From assembly GCA_019912965.1 (NCBI GenBank), contig JAIOHM010000139.1:16854-80853 (forward strand): a stretch of 64,000 nucleotides of DNA, given 5' to 3'. The position numbers and the translations under genes are program-made. This DNA is from Anaerolineae bacterium. Its GTDB lineage: Bacteria > Chloroflexota > Anaerolineae > Aggregatilineales > Phototrophicaceae. Within the stretch, counting starts at the first letter, position 1. Every line of letters starts with the position of its first letter. This document shows positions 11,243 through 20,320 of this stretch, piece by piece. The notes under the pieces are model-generated. The model searched no databases. It had not been told where the DNA came from and was given only the letters and a program-made list of their open reading frames with translations.

Positions 11243-11539
11243 ATGTCGCGTTCATTGAAAAAGGGGCCGTTTATCAGCCCCAAGCTGCTCAAAAAAGTTG
11301 AGAAGCTGAACCAGGAAAACAAAAAAGTCGTCATCCGCACCTGGAGCCGCGCCAGCACGGTCTTTCCGCAGATGGTTGGGCACACGATTGCGGTACACGA
11401 TGGCCGCCGCCATGTTCCGATTTATATCACCGAGAACATGGTCGGCCACAAGTTGGGCGAGTTCGCCCCAACCCGTACTTATCGCGGCCACCTGATCGAG
11501 CGTAAAGTCGGCGGGTCGAGCGCGGGCGCGAAGAAGTAA
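11243..11539 (+). CDS. rpsS: 30S ribosomal protein S19
   Basis: 98 aa. RSLKKGPFI at the N-terminus, the [21 protein letters not shown] core and [18 protein letters not shown]. The protein binds 16S rRNA in the head with S13. ACGAGGAAAACG supplies the ribosome binding site right after the repeat. Confidence 0.96.
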   Translation: MSRSLKKGPFISPKLLKKVEKLNQENKKVVIRTWSRASTVFPQMVGHTIAVHDGRRHVPIYITENMVGHKLGEFAPTRTYRGHLIERKVGGSSAGAKK

Positions 11540-11551
11540 GGAGAGGCCGAG

Positions 11552-11893
11552 ATGGAAGTACGGGCTAAAACAACACACCTGAGTATTTCGCCCCAAAAAC
11601 TGCGCCTGGTCTGTGACAAGGTGCGGGGGATGGGTGCGAAGCAGGCCGTCGTGGTTCTGGAATTCATGCCGCAAAAGGGTGCGGAATTCGTGGTCAAGAC
11701 TCTCCGTTCTGCGATGGCGAACGCGGAGAACAACTACGACCTCGACCCGGAAAATCTGGTCGTCAAGACCATTTTCGCGGACGATGGCCCCCGTTTGAAG
11801 CGGATGAAGGCCGGGGCGCGTGGGCGCTACAAGCCGCGTGTTCACCGCACGGCGCACCTGACCATCATCCTGCAAGAGCGAGAGGGAGCATAA
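11552..11893 (+). CDS. rplV: 50S ribosomal protein L22
   Basis: 113 aa. The SPQKLRLVCDKVRG helix and the GPRLKRMKAGARGRY hairpin that lines the exit tunnel are clear. GGAGAGG lies just upstream; 12 nt after rpsS and 1 nt before rpsC. Confidence 0.96.
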   Translation: MEVRAKTTHLSISPQKLRLVCDKVRGMGAKQAVVVLEFMPQKGAEFVVKTLRSAMANAENNYDLDPENLVVKTIFADDGPRLKRMKAGARGRYKPRVHRTAHLTIILQEREGA

Positions 11894-11894
11894 T

Positions 11895-12572
11895 ATGGGT
11901 CGTAAAGTACACCCGATTGGTTTCCGGCTGAAGATTACCCGTGACTGGGATGCGCGCTGGTACGCCGAAGGCGACAAGTTCCGCGAACAGTTACAGGAAG
12001 ACTTCAAGATTCGCCGGAATGTTAAGAAAATGGGCGCACGCGCCGGGGTTTCGCGCATCGAAATCGAGCGTTACCCCAACCAACTGCTGGTCAACATCCA
12101 CACTGCCCGCCCCGGCATTCTGATCGGGCGCAAGGGTGAAGCGGTGAAAGACCTGCGGACGGCGCTGGAAGAAATGACAGGCGGCAAGAAGGTCAAGGTT
12201 GAAGTGACCGAGATCGACAAGCCCGATCTGGACTCGACACTGGTTGCCGAAAATATCGTTGACCAGTTGCAGCGCCGCATCGGCCACAGCCGCGCCATGA
12301 AACGCGCGCTGAGCCAGGCTATGCGTCAGGGTGCCCTGGGCATCAAGATTGAAGTCAGCGGGCGTCTGGCCGGGGCAGATATGGCTCGGCGGGAATGGTC
12401 GAGCGAAGGCCGCGTGCCCCGTTCGTCCTTGCGCTCTGATATTGACTACGGCACGGCGGAAGCCCTGACCACCTTCGGGCGCATCGGCGTCAAGGTGTGG
12501 ATTTATAAGGGCGAAATCCTGGGTAAGGAAGAGAAGCCTGAGCCGAAGAAAGACGTTTACGTCACGCCCTAG
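11895..12572 (+). CDS. rpsC: 30S ribosomal protein S3
   Basis: 225 aa. KVHPIGFRLKITRDWDARWYA, the KH domain with the IGRKGEAVKDL loop and the C-terminal YGTAEALTTFGRIGVKVWIYKGE. The protein forms part of the mRNA entry channel. The start is one base after the rplV stop, so the two genes are probably translationally coupled. Confidence 0.96.
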   Translation: MGRKVHPIGFRLKITRDWDARWYAEGDKFREQLQEDFKIRRNVKKMGARAGVSRIEIERYPNQLLVNIHTARPGILIGRKGEAVKDLRTALEEMTGGKKVKVEVTEIDKPDLDSTLVAENIVDQLQRRIGHSRAMKRALSQAMRQGALGIKIEVSGRLAGADMARREWSSEGRVPRSSLRSDIDYGTAEALTTFGRIGVKVWIYKGEILGKEEKPEPKKDVYVTP

Positions 12573-12623
12573 CCATCCCGAAGGGGATAGCGAGGACTCA
12601 GGTTTAGAAGAGGAACGACGATT

Positions 12624-13067
12624 ATGTTGATGCCGAAGCGAATGAAGTACCGCAAGCAGATGCGCGGGAACTTGAAGGGCAAGGCCGGTCGTGGCAATGT
12701 GGTGCAGTTCGGTGAATACGGCCTACAGGCGCTCGAACCAATATGGCTGACCGCCCGCCAGATCGAGGCTGCCCGTAAAGCGATGGTTCGCTTTACCAAG
12801 CGGCGTGGCAAGGTGTGGATCCGGGTGTTTCCGGATAAACCCTACACCCAGAAAGCTGCCGAAACCCGTATGGGTAGCGGCAAGGGGTCGGTTGAATACT
12901 ACGTCGCGGTGATTAAGCCGGGACGGGTGCTATTCGAAATGGGCGGTGTGTCGGAAGAAGAAGCCCGCGAGGCGCTGCGTCTGGCAGCCTTCAAACTGCC
13001 GATCAAGACCAAGTTCGTCAAGCGCTACGACCCGATTTCCGGCCAGGAGATTAAGTTAGAACTATGA
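12624..13067 (+). CDS. rplP: 50S ribosomal protein L16
   Basis: 147 aa. [28 protein letters not shown] core and [31 protein letters not shown] are characteristic; the protein contacts the A-site tRNA elbow. A second ATG two codons in (MPKRMK) could also serve. Its 3' end overlaps rpmC by 4 nt. A small ATCCC-GAA-GGGAT stem sits in the 51-nt spacer before it. Confidence 0.95.
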   Translation: MLMPKRMKYRKQMRGNLKGKAGRGNVVQFGEYGLQALEPIWLTARQIEAARKAMVRFTKRRGKVWIRVFPDKPYTQKAAETRMGSGKGSVEYYVAVIKPGRVLFEMGGVSEEEAREALRLAAFKLPIKTKFVKRYDPISGQEIKLEL

Positions 13068-13288
13068 AATCGAGAGAAATACGCGAGATGAACGAAGAGG
13101 AAATCCTCAACGCCATCGAAGACCAGCGGGAAGCCCTGTTCAACCTGCGCTTCCAGAAGGCTTCCGGGCAGCTTGAGGATGAGAACGCGCCGCGCCGCGC
13201 CCAGCGGACGATTGCGCGGTTGAAGACTGTCCTTCATGAACGCCAATTGGCGGCAAAGGCAGCAAAACAGGAGGCCGGCAATGGCTAA
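13064..13288 (+). CDS. rpmC: 50S ribosomal protein L29
   Basis: 74 aa. [37 protein letters not shown] is the L29 two-helix hairpin; the protein sits near the tunnel exit. It overlaps rplP by ATGA and runs 8 nt into rpsQ. Confidence 0.94.
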   Translation: MKSREIREMNEEEILNAIEDQREALFNLRFQKASGQLEDENAPRRAQRTIARLKTVLHERQLAAKAAKQEAGNG

Positions 13289-13703
13289 TGATCGTCGTCG
13301 GCTGATTGGCCGCGTAGTCAGCGACAAGATGGAAAAGACAGTGGTGGTGGCGATTGAGCGCCGTAAAGCCCACCGCGTCTACAAGAAGGTTATGAACCTG
13401 ACCAAAAAGGTGATGGCTCATGACGAAAGCAATGCCGTCGAAGCGGGTTCGGTGGTACAGATTGTAGAAAGTAAACCCCTCAGCAAAAATAAACGCTGGG
13501 TTGTTGAAAAAGTGCTGGAAGGGCCGGGCGGTCGCGTTCTGGAGCCGATTGTTGGCGCTGTGGATGTGAAGCCGGAAGTGGTTGAAGTTGTCGAAGCCGC
13601 TGAAGTTGTGGAAGCTGACAAAACTGTTGCAGCTGACGAAACTGTTGCAGCTGACGAAACTGCTGCGGCCAGCGTGGAGGGCGAAGCTCATGATTCAGAA
13701 TGA
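13281..13703 (+). CDS. rpsQ: 30S ribosomal protein S17 with acidic C-terminal extension
   Basis: 140 aa, against about 80-90 for the family. Residues 1-85 are a normal OB-fold S17 ([14 protein letters not shown], then HDESN and [21 protein letters not shown]). The remaining ~55 residues are an Ala/Glu/Val/Thr-rich acidic tail with repeated ADETVA units, encoded by 18-nt tandem repeats. ATG 13281 is fixed by AGGAGG at 13269-13274. The gene overlaps rpmC by 8 nt and rplN by 14 nt, so the tail is translated through the rplN start region. Confidence 0.93.
   Translation: MANDRRRLIGRVVSDKMEKTVVVAIERRKAHRVYKKVMNLTKKVMAHDESNAVEAGSVVQIVESKPLSKNKRWVVEKVLEGPGGRVLEPIVGAVDVKPEVVEVVEAAEVVEADKTVAADETVAADETAAASVEGEAHDSE
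13581..13667 (+). repeat. 18-nt tandem repeats in the 3' end of rpsQ
   Basis: Three near-identical units at 13614-13631, 13632-13649 and 13650-13667 (GCTGACGAAACTGTTGCA type), preceded by two looser GTTGAAGTTGTCGAAGCC-like units. Length is a multiple of three throughout, so copy-number change would lengthen or shorten the S17 tail without a frameshift. Confidence 0.75.
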
Positions 13704-14061
13704 ATCACGGCTGGTAGTGGCTGATAACACGGGTGCCCGCGAACTGCTGGTCATCCGGGTGCTGGGTGGCTCGCGGCGTAAGTACGGCGGCGTCGGTGAT
13801 GTCGTTGTGGCAACCGTGAAAGCGGCTACCAGCGATGGCTCGGTCAAAAAGAGCGAAGTGGTCAAGGCGGTTATCGTCCGCACGGCCAAAGAATATCGCC
13901 GCAGCGATGGGTCGTACATCAAGTTCGACGACAACGCAGCGGTGCTGCTGGCCGATGACATGACCAACCCACGCGGTACGCGCGTGTTTGGCCCGGTCGC
14001 CCGCGAATTGCGCGACAGAGGTTATCTGAAGATTGTTTCGCTGGCACCGGAAACGCTGTAA
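13690..14061 (+). CDS. rplN: 50S ribosomal protein L14
   Basis: 123 aa. [28 protein letters not shown] and [18 protein letters not shown] are diagnostic; the protein makes the intersubunit bridge with 16S rRNA. The start at 13690 lies inside the 3' end of rpsQ (14-nt overlap); an upstream in-frame start would only translate the rpsQ repeats in another frame. Confidence 0.95.
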   Translation: MIQNESRLVVADNTGARELLVIRVLGGSRRKYGGVGDVVVATVKAATSDGSVKKSEVVKAVIVRTAKEYRRSDGSYIKFDDNAAVLLADDMTNPRGTRVFGPVARELRDRGYLKIVSLAPETL

Positions 14062-14136
14062 AGACCTCTTTTATGAGGGATAAATACCAGAGGTAACAGG
14101 GGTATTGTGCCCCTAATCTAGGTACGGAGAAAAGGA

Positions 14137-14460
14137 ATGCGAAGAATTAAGAAAGGCGATCAGGTCGAAGTGATCGCCGGGAAAGACCTGGGGGAGCGCG
14201 GCGAAGTTGTGTCCGTGCTGACCAAAGATAACCGGGTAGTGGTGGCTGGGGTCAACGTCGCCAAGAAACATGAGAAGGCCAAGCAGGCGGGTAACCGGCA
14301 GATTCCGGCTCAAATTGTCGAATTCAATGCCCCTATTCACCTCTCCAATGTGATGCTGGTTTGCCCGAAGTGCGATAAGCGCGTGCGGGTAGGCTTCCGC
14401 TTCACCGACGACGGCCATAAAGTTCGCTATTGCAAACAGTGCGACGCGAACGTTGACTAG
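14137..14460 (+). CDS. rplX: 50S ribosomal protein L24
   Basis: 107 aa. The KOW motif [21 protein letters not shown] is at the N-terminus; the C-terminal half has a zinc-ribbon-like CPKC...CKQC pair. GGAGAAAAGG precedes the start. The 75-nt spacer before it holds two short hairpins (ACCTCT/AGAGGT and GGGG...CCCC). Confidence 0.95.
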   Translation: MRRIKKGDQVEVIAGKDLGERGEVVSVLTKDNRVVVAGVNVAKKHEKAKQAGNRQIPAQIVEFNAPIHLSNVMLVCPKCDKRVRVGFRFTDDGHKVRYCKQCDANVD

Positions 14461-14470
14461 GAGCAACCAG

Positions 14471-15016
14471 ATGGCGACACCAATTATGCAATCCCGTTAT
14501 CGAGATGAAGTTGTGCCTGCGCTCATTCAGGAATTCAAGTACGACAACATCATGGAAGTGCCGCGTATTCAGAAGGTCGTGGTCAACATCGGCCTGGGGG
14601 AAGCGAATGAAAACCCCAAGCTGTTGGATGGCGCGGTCGAAGATTTGCGGATTATTACCGGGCAACAGCCGGTGATTACAAAGGCAAAGAAGAGCATTGC
14701 CACTTATAAGCTGCGTGAAGGCCGCGCCATTGGCGTGAAGGTCACACTACGCGGCGAACGCATGTGGTCACTGCTCGATCGTTTGATGAACATCGCGCTG
14801 CCCCGTGTGCGCGACTTCCGCGGCGTCCCGGCCAAAATGGACGGGCGTGGCAACTATACTATCGGGCTGCGCGAACAGTTGATCTTTGCGGAAATTCAGT
14901 ACGACAAGATCGACAAGGTGCGTGGCATGGAAATTACCATCGTCACCACTGCCAAAACGGACGAAGAAGGCCGCCGTTTACTGGCACTGATGGGGATGCC
15001 TTTCCAGAAGAACTAA
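14471..15016 (+). CDS. rplE: 50S ribosomal protein L5
   Basis: 181 aa. [48 protein letters not shown] and [10 protein letters not shown] are typical; the protein binds 5S rRNA. I start at 14471 (MATPIMQ) because the AGGAG at 14459-14463 is correctly spaced; an earlier in-frame start would overlap rplX. Confidence 0.95.
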   Translation: MATPIMQSRYRDEVVPALIQEFKYDNIMEVPRIQKVVVNIGLGEANENPKLLDGAVEDLRIITGQQPVITKAKKSIATYKLREGRAIGVKVTLRGERMWSLLDRLMNIALPRVRDFRGVPAKMDGRGNYTIGLREQLIFAEIQYDKIDKVRGMEITIVTTAKTDEEGRRLLALMGMPFQKN

Positions 15017-15028
15017 AGGAAACCGAAC

Positions 15029-15235
15029 ATGGCGAAAAGATCGATGGTCGCCCGTGAGGGCCGGCGCAAGTACAAAGTCCGCGTTCGCAATCGCTGCCAG
15101 TTCGTTGATCCGAATTCTGGCAAAACGTGTGGGCGTCCCCGCGCTTATATCGGGCGCTTTGGGCTGTGCCGTATTCACTTCCGCGAAATGGCGCTACAGG
15201 GCAAAATCCCTGGCGTGGTCAAGTCAAGCTGGTAG
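15029..15235 (+). CDS. rpsN: 30S ribosomal protein S14, zinc type with altered zinc site
   Basis: 68 aa. The C-terminal core ([19 protein letters not shown]...IPGVVKSSW) is that of short zinc-type S14. The first zinc pair, usually CxxC, is split by an insertion (Cys, FVDPNSGKT, Cys: ten residues between), and the last ligand of the second pair is His (CRIH rather than CRIC). Three Cys plus one His could still hold zinc. It lies between rplE and rpsH in the usual order. Confidence 0.93.
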   Translation: MAKRSMVAREGRRKYKVRVRNRCQFVDPNSGKTCGRPRAYIGRFGLCRIHFREMALQGKIPGVVKSSW

Positions 15236-15244
15236 GAGGGCCGC

Positions 15245-15649
15245 ATGATTAGCGATCCTGTTGGGGATATGCTGACGCGGATTCGCAACGCCCTGTTGGT
15301 CAACAAGGCGACGGTGGAAATTCCGCATTCGAAGTTGAAAGTCGAGATTGCCCGCATCCTTAAAGATGAAGGGTTTATCGAAGAATTTGTAATCGGGGAA
15401 CAACAACCTGTTCCGATGATTACGCTCACGCTCAAGTACTACGGGTCACGGCGGGAACGCCGCCCGGTCATCACGCACCTGGAACGCATCAGCAAACCGG
15501 GTCGGCGCATCTACCGGCAACGGCGCGATCTGCCCCGCGTGATGAGTGGTATCGGTATCGCTATCGTGACCACCCCTAAAGGGGTCATGACGGCGCAGCA
15601 GGCACGTCGCCAGGGTGTTGGTGGCGAAGTCCTGTGCTACGTCTGGTAA
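15245..15649 (+). CDS. rpsH: 30S ribosomal protein S8
   Basis: 134 aa. DPVGDMLTRIRNALL at the N-terminus, SKPGRRIYRQ and GIGIAIVTTPKGVMT with a C-terminal EVLCYVW. The protein binds helix 21 of 16S rRNA and in other bacteria represses the spc operon. AGGAGGG stands directly upstream. Confidence 0.96.
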   Translation: MISDPVGDMLTRIRNALLVNKATVEIPHSKLKVEIARILKDEGFIEEFVIGEQQPVPMITLTLKYYGSRRERRPVITHLERISKPGRRIYRQRRDLPRVMSGIGIAIVTTPKGVMTAQQARRQGVGGEVLCYVW

Positions 15650-15664
15650 GGGAGGGTCTGGAAT

Positions 15665-16210
15665 ATGTCCCGTATTGGTAAGAAACTGATTACCCTGCCA
15701 GCGAAGGTTGACGTGAAGGTTGACCAGCAGGACGTAACAGTCACAGGGCCGAAGGGCGAGCTGAAGTTCACCATGCCCGCCACAATGAAGCTCAAGCAGG
15801 AAGATGGTCATCTGGTGGTCGAACGCCCCAATGATGATCGTCAGAACCGTGCGCTGCATGGCCTGACGCGGGCACTGCTGGCGAATATGGTCACCGGTGT
15901 TTCGACGGGTTTCCGCCGGACGCTGAAGATCGAAGGCGTCGGTTATACCAGCGAAGTGCGCGGCAAAGACCTGGCACTGAAACTGGGATACTCGCACGAA
16001 ATCGTGGTCAACCCGCCGCCGGGTATCAGCTTCACCTCCGAAGAAAAGGGTACGTTGATTCATATTGACGGCCCGGACAAGCAGGTGGTCGGACAGGTGG
16101 CCGCTAACATTCGCAAACTGCGTCCGCCGGAGCCTTATCTGGGCAAGGGCGTTCGCTACAGCGATGAAGTCATCCGCCGTAAAGCCGGTAAGGCTGGCAA
16201 GACGAAATAA
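15665..16210 (+). CDS. rplF: 50S ribosomal protein L6
   Basis: 181 aa with the duplicated L6 fold. SRIGKKLITLPAKVDV, then GVSTGFRRTLKIEGVGY, then IRKLRPPEPYLGKGVRYSDEVIRRKAGKAG. GGGAGGG precedes it. The gene is followed by a hairpin repeat. Confidence 0.96.
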   Translation: MSRIGKKLITLPAKVDVKVDQQDVTVTGPKGELKFTMPATMKLKQEDGHLVVERPNDDRQNRALHGLTRALLANMVTGVSTGFRRTLKIEGVGYTSEVRGKDLALKLGYSHEIVVNPPPGISFTSEEKGTLIHIDGPDKQVVGQVAANIRKLRPPEPYLGKGVRYSDEVIRRKAGKAGKTK

Positions 16211-16211
16211 A

Positions 16212-16288
16212 GTGCTAAGTGCAAAGTACTGAGTACTGAGTTTAAGAAGACTCGCTACTCGGTACTCAGTACTCAGTACTCAGTACTG
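16212..16288. repeat. Low-complexity hairpin repeat, rplF-rplR junction
   Basis: The left arm AGTACTGAGTACTGAGT (about 16225-16241) is the exact reverse complement of ACTCAGTACTCAGTACT to its right, with a short AAGAAGACTCGC middle. Built from the same word set as 11170-11228. It fills nearly the whole 95-nt spacer. Confidence 0.8.
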
Positions 16289-16305
16289 ATACAAGGGTTG
16301 TAGAG

Positions 16306-16677
16306 ATGAGCACACTAACGCAAAAAAAGACCGCTTCCCGCGAACGCCGCCACAGCCGCGTCCGCGCAAAAATAGCGGGCACCGCACAGCGTCCGCGCCT
16401 GAATGTCTTCCGCAGCGTCGATAACATCTACGCACAGGTGATTGACGATCTGGCCGGGAACACGCTGGTTTCGGCCTCGACCATTGATAAAGAAGTGGTC
16501 AAAAAGCTTGAAGGCAAAAGTAAGGTCGAGGCTGCCAAAATTGTGGGGCAGGTGTTGGCCGAGCGCGCCAAGAACGCCGGAATCAATACCGTCGTTTTTG
16601 ATCGCGGCGGTTACAAATATCATGGCCGCGTGGCTGCACTGGCTGATGGTGCCCGCGAGGGCGGACTAGAATTTTAA
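16306..16677 (+). CDS. rplR: 50S ribosomal protein L18
   Basis: 123 aa. [33 protein letters not shown] and [27 protein letters not shown] are diagnostic; the protein binds 5S rRNA. The start follows the repeat without an obvious strong Shine-Dalgarno (TTGTAGAG only). Confidence 0.95.
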   Translation: MSTLTQKKTASRERRHSRVRAKIAGTAQRPRLNVFRSVDNIYAQVIDDLAGNTLVSASTIDKEVVKKLEGKSKVEAAKIVGQVLAERAKNAGINTVVFDRGGYKYHGRVAALADGAREGGLEF

Positions 16678-16689
16678 GGCGGAATAACG

Positions 16690-17313
16690 ATGGCAGACGA
16701 AAACAAGAAAAGACGACGCGGCGGTGGCCCCAAGAGCGATAGTGCTGGTGGCGACGATGCCAAACCCAAGCGCGACCGCGATTCGCGTCCCCGTGAGCGT
16801 GAAGAAGAACGCGAGGAACTGGACGAACGCGTTGTCGATATCAAGCGCGTCGCCAAAGTCATCAAGGGTGGTCGCCGCTTTGCCTTCCGCACGGTGGTCA
16901 TCGTAGGCGACAACAAGGGACGTGTTGGCATCGGCATTGGCAAGGCGCGTGGTGTGCCGGATAGTATCCGTAAGGGTTCTGACCGCGCACGGCGTCAAAT
17001 GACGAAGGTGGCACTTTCCGGTAACACCATTCCTCACCCGATTGTGGCCGAATACGGCGGCGCGCGCGTCATGCTGCGTCCAGCATCTCCCGGTACGGGT
17101 GTTATCGCTGGCGGCGGTGTCCGTGCAGTGGTGGAAGCCGTTGGCATCCACGATATTCTCAGCAAGAGCCAGGGCAGCAACAATCTGCTCAACGTTACAA
17201 TGGCAACGCTGAAGGCGCTGGAACAGCTCCGTACGCCGCAGGAAATGGCGGCTATGCGTGGCAAAGAACCCGATGCCCTGCTGCCGTTATGGGAACGCAG
17301 GAGCAAGAGCTAA
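16690..17313 (+). CDS. rpsE: 30S ribosomal protein S5
   Basis: 207 aa, longer than the usual ~165. The first ~45 residues are a highly charged, probably disordered extension rich in Arg, Glu, Asp and Gly. The core follows: [39 protein letters not shown], then [29 protein letters not shown]. The TAATG junction overlaps rpmD by one base. Confidence 0.96.
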   Translation: MADENKKRRRGGGPKSDSAGGDDAKPKRDRDSRPREREEEREELDERVVDIKRVAKVIKGGRRFAFRTVVIVGDNKGRVGIGIGKARGVPDSIRKGSDRARRQMTKVALSGNTIPHPIVAEYGGARVMLRPASPGTGVIAGGGVRAVVEAVGIHDILSKSQGSNNLLNVTMATLKALEQLRTPQEMAAMRGKEPDALLPLWERRSKS

Positions 17314-17501
17314 TGGCGAAGCAATTGAAAATCACTCTGGTCAAAAGCCCCATCGGCTTTGAGCAGAGTCAAAAAGATACTGTGCGGGGGTTGGGGCTGC
17401 GCAAGCTGCACAAAACCGTTCTGCACAATGACACGCCGCAAATTCGCGGCATGATCTACAAAGTCCGCCACATGTTGAAGGTGGAGGAAGTCGAGTCATG
17501 A
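17313..17501 (+). CDS. rpmD: 50S ribosomal protein L30
   Basis: 62 aa. [35 protein letters not shown] is the L30 signature. The start at 17313 shares its A with the rpsE stop, and its last bases overlap the rplO ATG by 4 nt, so rpsE-rpmD-rplO look translationally coupled. Confidence 0.94.
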   Translation: MAKQLKITLVKSPIGFEQSQKDTVRGLGLRKLHKTVLHNDTPQIRGMIYKVRHMLKVEEVES

Positions 17502-18025
17502 AATTACACGACCTGAAACCCGCTGCGGGTTCCAAAAAGAAGCGTAAGCGCGTAGGTCGCGGGCATGGTGCAGGCCAGGGTACACACGCTGGGCGTGGTA
17601 TCAAGGGGCAGGGGTCGCGCGGTGGTAAGCCGAAGGGCGGTTACTTTGAGGGCGGTCAGCTTCCGCTGGTGCGTCGTCTGCCGTTCAAGCGCGGCTTCAA
17701 TAACCTGTTCCGCATCGAATACCAGGAAGTCCGTCTCGACCGTCTGGCCGGGGTTCTGGAAGATGGCGCAGTGGTAACGCCTACGCTGATGGCCGAACGC
17801 GGCCTGATCCGTGATGCGCGCCAACCCGTCGTCATTCTGGGTAATGGTGACAAAATCAAGAAGAAGTTCACCATCAAGGCCCACCGCTTTACCAAGAGCG
17901 CGTCAGACAAAATTGCGTCGGCGGGCGGCAGCACTGAAGTCATTCCGCTGCGGCTAAAGGGCATTCGCGCCACGTTCCGCAAACTGCGTAAGGAAGACCT
18001 CGCCAAAATCTTTGGCGATGAGTAA
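17498..18025 (+). CDS. rplO: 50S ribosomal protein L15
   Basis: 175 aa. [42 protein letters not shown] is the Gly/Arg-rich N-terminus, then [20 protein letters not shown]. Overlaps rpmD by ATGA. It is the last ribosomal gene before secY. Confidence 0.96.
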   Translation: MKLHDLKPAAGSKKKRKRVGRGHGAGQGTHAGRGIKGQGSRGGKPKGGYFEGGQLPLVRRLPFKRGFNNLFRIEYQEVRLDRLAGVLEDGAVVTPTLMAERGLIRDARQPVVILGNGDKIKKKFTIKAHRFTKSASDKIASAGGSTEVIPLRLKGIRATFRKLRKEDLAKIFGDE

Positions 18026-18028
18026 TTC

Positions 18029-18110
18029 AGCAATGAGTAGCAAGGGATGAGGTACGAGGCATGAGGCATGAGTAAAACACTCATACCTCATTACTCATAC
18101 CTCATTACTT
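18029..18110. repeat. Low-complexity hairpin repeat, rplO-secY junction
   Basis: Direct repeats of GAGGCAT/ATGAG words on the left and ACTCATACCTCATT words on the right; ATGAGGCATGAGT is nearly complementary to ACTCATACCTCAT around an AAAAC loop. It occupies the 97-nt spacer up to the secY ribosome binding site TTTTGGAGG. Confidence 0.8.
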
Positions 18111-18122
18111 TTTGGAGGTATT

Positions 18123-19439
18123 ATGTTTGAAGCATTACGGAACGCCTGGCGGCTTCACGACGTGCGAAACAAACTGCTCATCACCGGATTAATTCTGGTG
18201 ATTTATCAGTTTGGCGCACATGTCCCGGTGGTCGGCGTCAACCAGCCAGCTCTGGAAAGTCTGCTGACCAGTCAGGCGGGCGGGTTGATTGGTACGTTGA
18301 ACCTGCTCTCCGGCGGTGCTGTGCGGCACTTCAGTGTGCTGGCGATGGGCGTTTACCCTTACATTACCGCCTCGATTATTTTCCAACTGCTGGTTCCCCT
18401 CGTTCCCCGTCTGGAAGCCATCCAGCGTGAACCGGGCGGCCAGGAAAAAATCCAGCGATACACCTACTTTCTGGCAATTCCGATGGCGGTATTGCAGGCG
18501 ATTGGTCAGGTCAACATCTTCGGAACGCTGGTTGGGCAGCAAATCATTCCCGGTTTTGGCACTGATCTGATGCTGACCATTGCGGTCATCACCACCATGA
18601 CCGCCGGAACGATGTTCGCTATCTGGCTGGGCGAATTGATTACTGAACAGGGCATCGGCAACGGCCTTTCAATCATCATCTTCTCCGGTATTGTGGCGCA
18701 GGTGCCAAGCAATCTGGGCAATCTCATCACCAGCAGCACCCAGCCGATCTTTAACCTGATTGTGTTTGTGGTGATTATGCTGGTTAGCATCGTCGTGATT
18801 GTCTACATTTATGACGGTGTGCGGCGTATCCCGGTGCAGTATGGCAAGCGTGTACGTGGTCGCAAGCAGTATGGCGGCGGCACGACTTTCATCCCGTTGA
18901 AGGTCAACGCAGTCGGTATGATCCCGCTAATTTTCGCGCAGTCGATCATCACCTTCCCGGCCATTATCGTCAACCTGTTCCCGGAAGGCCCGGTGCGCGA
19001 TGACATCACCCGCACCTTTGGCAATCAGCAAGGGCTGGGATACTGGCTGACATTCTTCATTCTGGTGGTCGGCTTTACCTTCATCTACACCGACATTATG
19101 GTGGCGCAGCAGAATCTTTCCGAGCAGTTGCAGCGGAACGGCGGGTTTATCCCCGGCATCCGACCCGGCAAACGCACGCAGGAATATCTGCAACGGGTTG
19201 TACGGCGCATCACGTTTGTGGGCGCGTTGTTCCTGGGCATCATTGCGATTGTGCCCGGTATCGTCGATTTCTTTAACCGGGTGATCTTCCCGACAGAAGC
19301 CATCAGCGGTTCGGCGGGTAACGCCGCGCTGGTCATCAGCGGTTCGGGCCTCATCATTGTGGTCGGCGTGGTCATCGACACACTCCGCCAGATCGAGGCG
19401 CAGTTGGTGATGCGTAACTACGAAGGCTTCATGAACTAG
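18123..19439 (+). CDS. secY: Preprotein translocase subunit SecY
   Basis: 438 aa polytopic protein, the channel of the Sec translocon; about ten hydrophobic segments are visible. GVYPYITASIIFQLLVP is the plug/TM2 region, GNGLSIIIFSGIV is in TM5, and the cytoplasmic loop KRVRGRKQYGGGTTFIPLKVNAVGMIPLIFA precedes TM7. The C-terminus QLVMRNYEGFMN is typical. TTTGGAGG lies 6-7 nt before the start. Confidence 0.97.
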   Translation: MFEALRNAWRLHDVRNKLLITGLILVIYQFGAHVPVVGVNQPALESLLTSQAGGLIGTLNLLSGGAVRHFSVLAMGVYPYITASIIFQLLVPLVPRLEAIQREPGGQEKIQRYTYFLAIPMAVLQAIGQVNIFGTLVGQQIIPGFGTDLMLTIAVITTMTAGTMFAIWLGELITEQGIGNGLSIIIFSGIVAQVPSNLGNLITSSTQPIFNLIVFVVIMLVSIVVIVYIYDGVRRIPVQYGKRVRGRKQYGGGTTFIPLKVNAVGMIPLIFAQSIITFPAIIVNLFPEGPVRDDITRTFGNQQGLGYWLTFFILVVGFTFIYTDIMVAQQNLSEQLQRNGGFIPGIRPGKRTQEYLQRVVRRITFVGALFLGIIAIVPGIVDFFNRVIFPTEAISGSAGNAALVISGSGLIIVVGVVIDTLRQIEAQLVMRNYEGFMN

Positions 19440-19445
19440 TTGAGT

Positions 19446-19513
19446 TAAAAATGTAAAGTTAAAAGTTAAAGGCGAAGGCACAAAAATCTTTCAGCTTTTA
19501 ACTTTTAACTCTT
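19446..19513. repeat. Low-complexity hairpin repeat, secY-adk junction
   Basis: AGTTAAAAGTTAAA (near 19457-19470) is the exact reverse complement of TTTAACTTTTAACT (near 19498-19511), giving a 14-bp stem around a mixed 27-nt loop. It is the most AT-rich member of this class. Confidence 0.8.
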
Positions 19514-19534
19514 CTTGATAAGGAACGTCTCAAA

Positions 19535-20242
19535 ATGGCTTTATTCCTGATCCTGATGGGGCCGCAGGGCGCTGGCAAAGGCGTTCAGGCGGGTTTCATC
19601 CGGCAGCAGTATGGCAATATCCCCCACATTTCCACTGGTGACCTTTTCCGCGCAATGCGTACCCGCACTGATGACTTCGCAAAAATGATCCAGCAAATTC
19701 TGGCATCGGGCGCACTGGTTTCGGATGAAATCACCTGCAAGATGGTGGAGGAACGACTGGCTGAACCGGACGCGCAGAATGGTGTAATTTTCGACGGTTT
19801 TCCGCGCACAATTCCGCAGGCCGACTGGCTGGCAAACTATCTGAGCAGCAAAGGCGAAAAATTAGCGGCTGTGCTGCTGCTGGAGCTTGATCTTTATGAA
19901 GCCTTCCGCCGCACGTTTGGTCGTGTAACCGGCGCGGATGGCACCAGTTATAACATTTATTCCAACGCTGAAGGTATTACGTGGCAGTGGGCAGAACACC
20001 CGGACAAGGCTTTCCCGCCCCGGTTGGATGCAACTGTAAACGCGACGGGCGAAAAACTCATCCGCCGTGCCGACGATGCCAGTGCCGACGCCATCATCAA
20101 GCGGTTGGATTCGTTTGTGCGCGATACAAAGGCGCTGATTCCGTATTATGAACAGCACAATTTGGTTCGCCGTGTGGATGCTGCCCAATCCATTGAAACG
20201 GTCAGCGCAGCGATCAAAACCATTCTCGATAATACGAAGTGA
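19535..20242 (+). CDS. adk: Adenylate kinase
   Basis: 235 aa. It interconverts AMP+ATP and 2 ADP. The P-loop GPQGAGKG is near residues 9-16, followed by STGDLFR, the FDGFPRT motif and RADD in the C-terminal part. The LID region is long and lacks the four zinc Cys, so it is a non-zinc LID, and its sequence (GADGTSYNIYSNAEGITWQW) is unusual. Position after secY is the standard one. Confidence 0.92.
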   Translation: MALFLILMGPQGAGKGVQAGFIRQQYGNIPHISTGDLFRAMRTRTDDFAKMIQQILASGALVSDEITCKMVEERLAEPDAQNGVIFDGFPRTIPQADWLANYLSSKGEKLAAVLLLELDLYEAFRRTFGRVTGADGTSYNIYSNAEGITWQWAEHPDKAFPPRLDATVNATGEKLIRRADDASADAIIKRLDSFVRDTKALIPYYEQHNLVRRVDAAQSIETVSAAIKTILDNTK

Positions 20243-20246
20243 GTGA

Positions 20247-20316
20247 TAGTTATTGGTTTTCAGGGTTGATTATGTCCGTTGGATGATCTTAAACCAAGAA
20301 CCAATAAGCAAAGACC
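20247..20316. repeat. Low-complexity hairpin repeat, adk-map junction
   Basis: TTATTGGTTTT on the left is matched by AAACCAAGAACCAATAA on the right across a short loop. It fills most of the 78-nt spacer; the map start right after it has no clear Shine-Dalgarno. Confidence 0.65.
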
Positions 20317-20320
20317 GATT

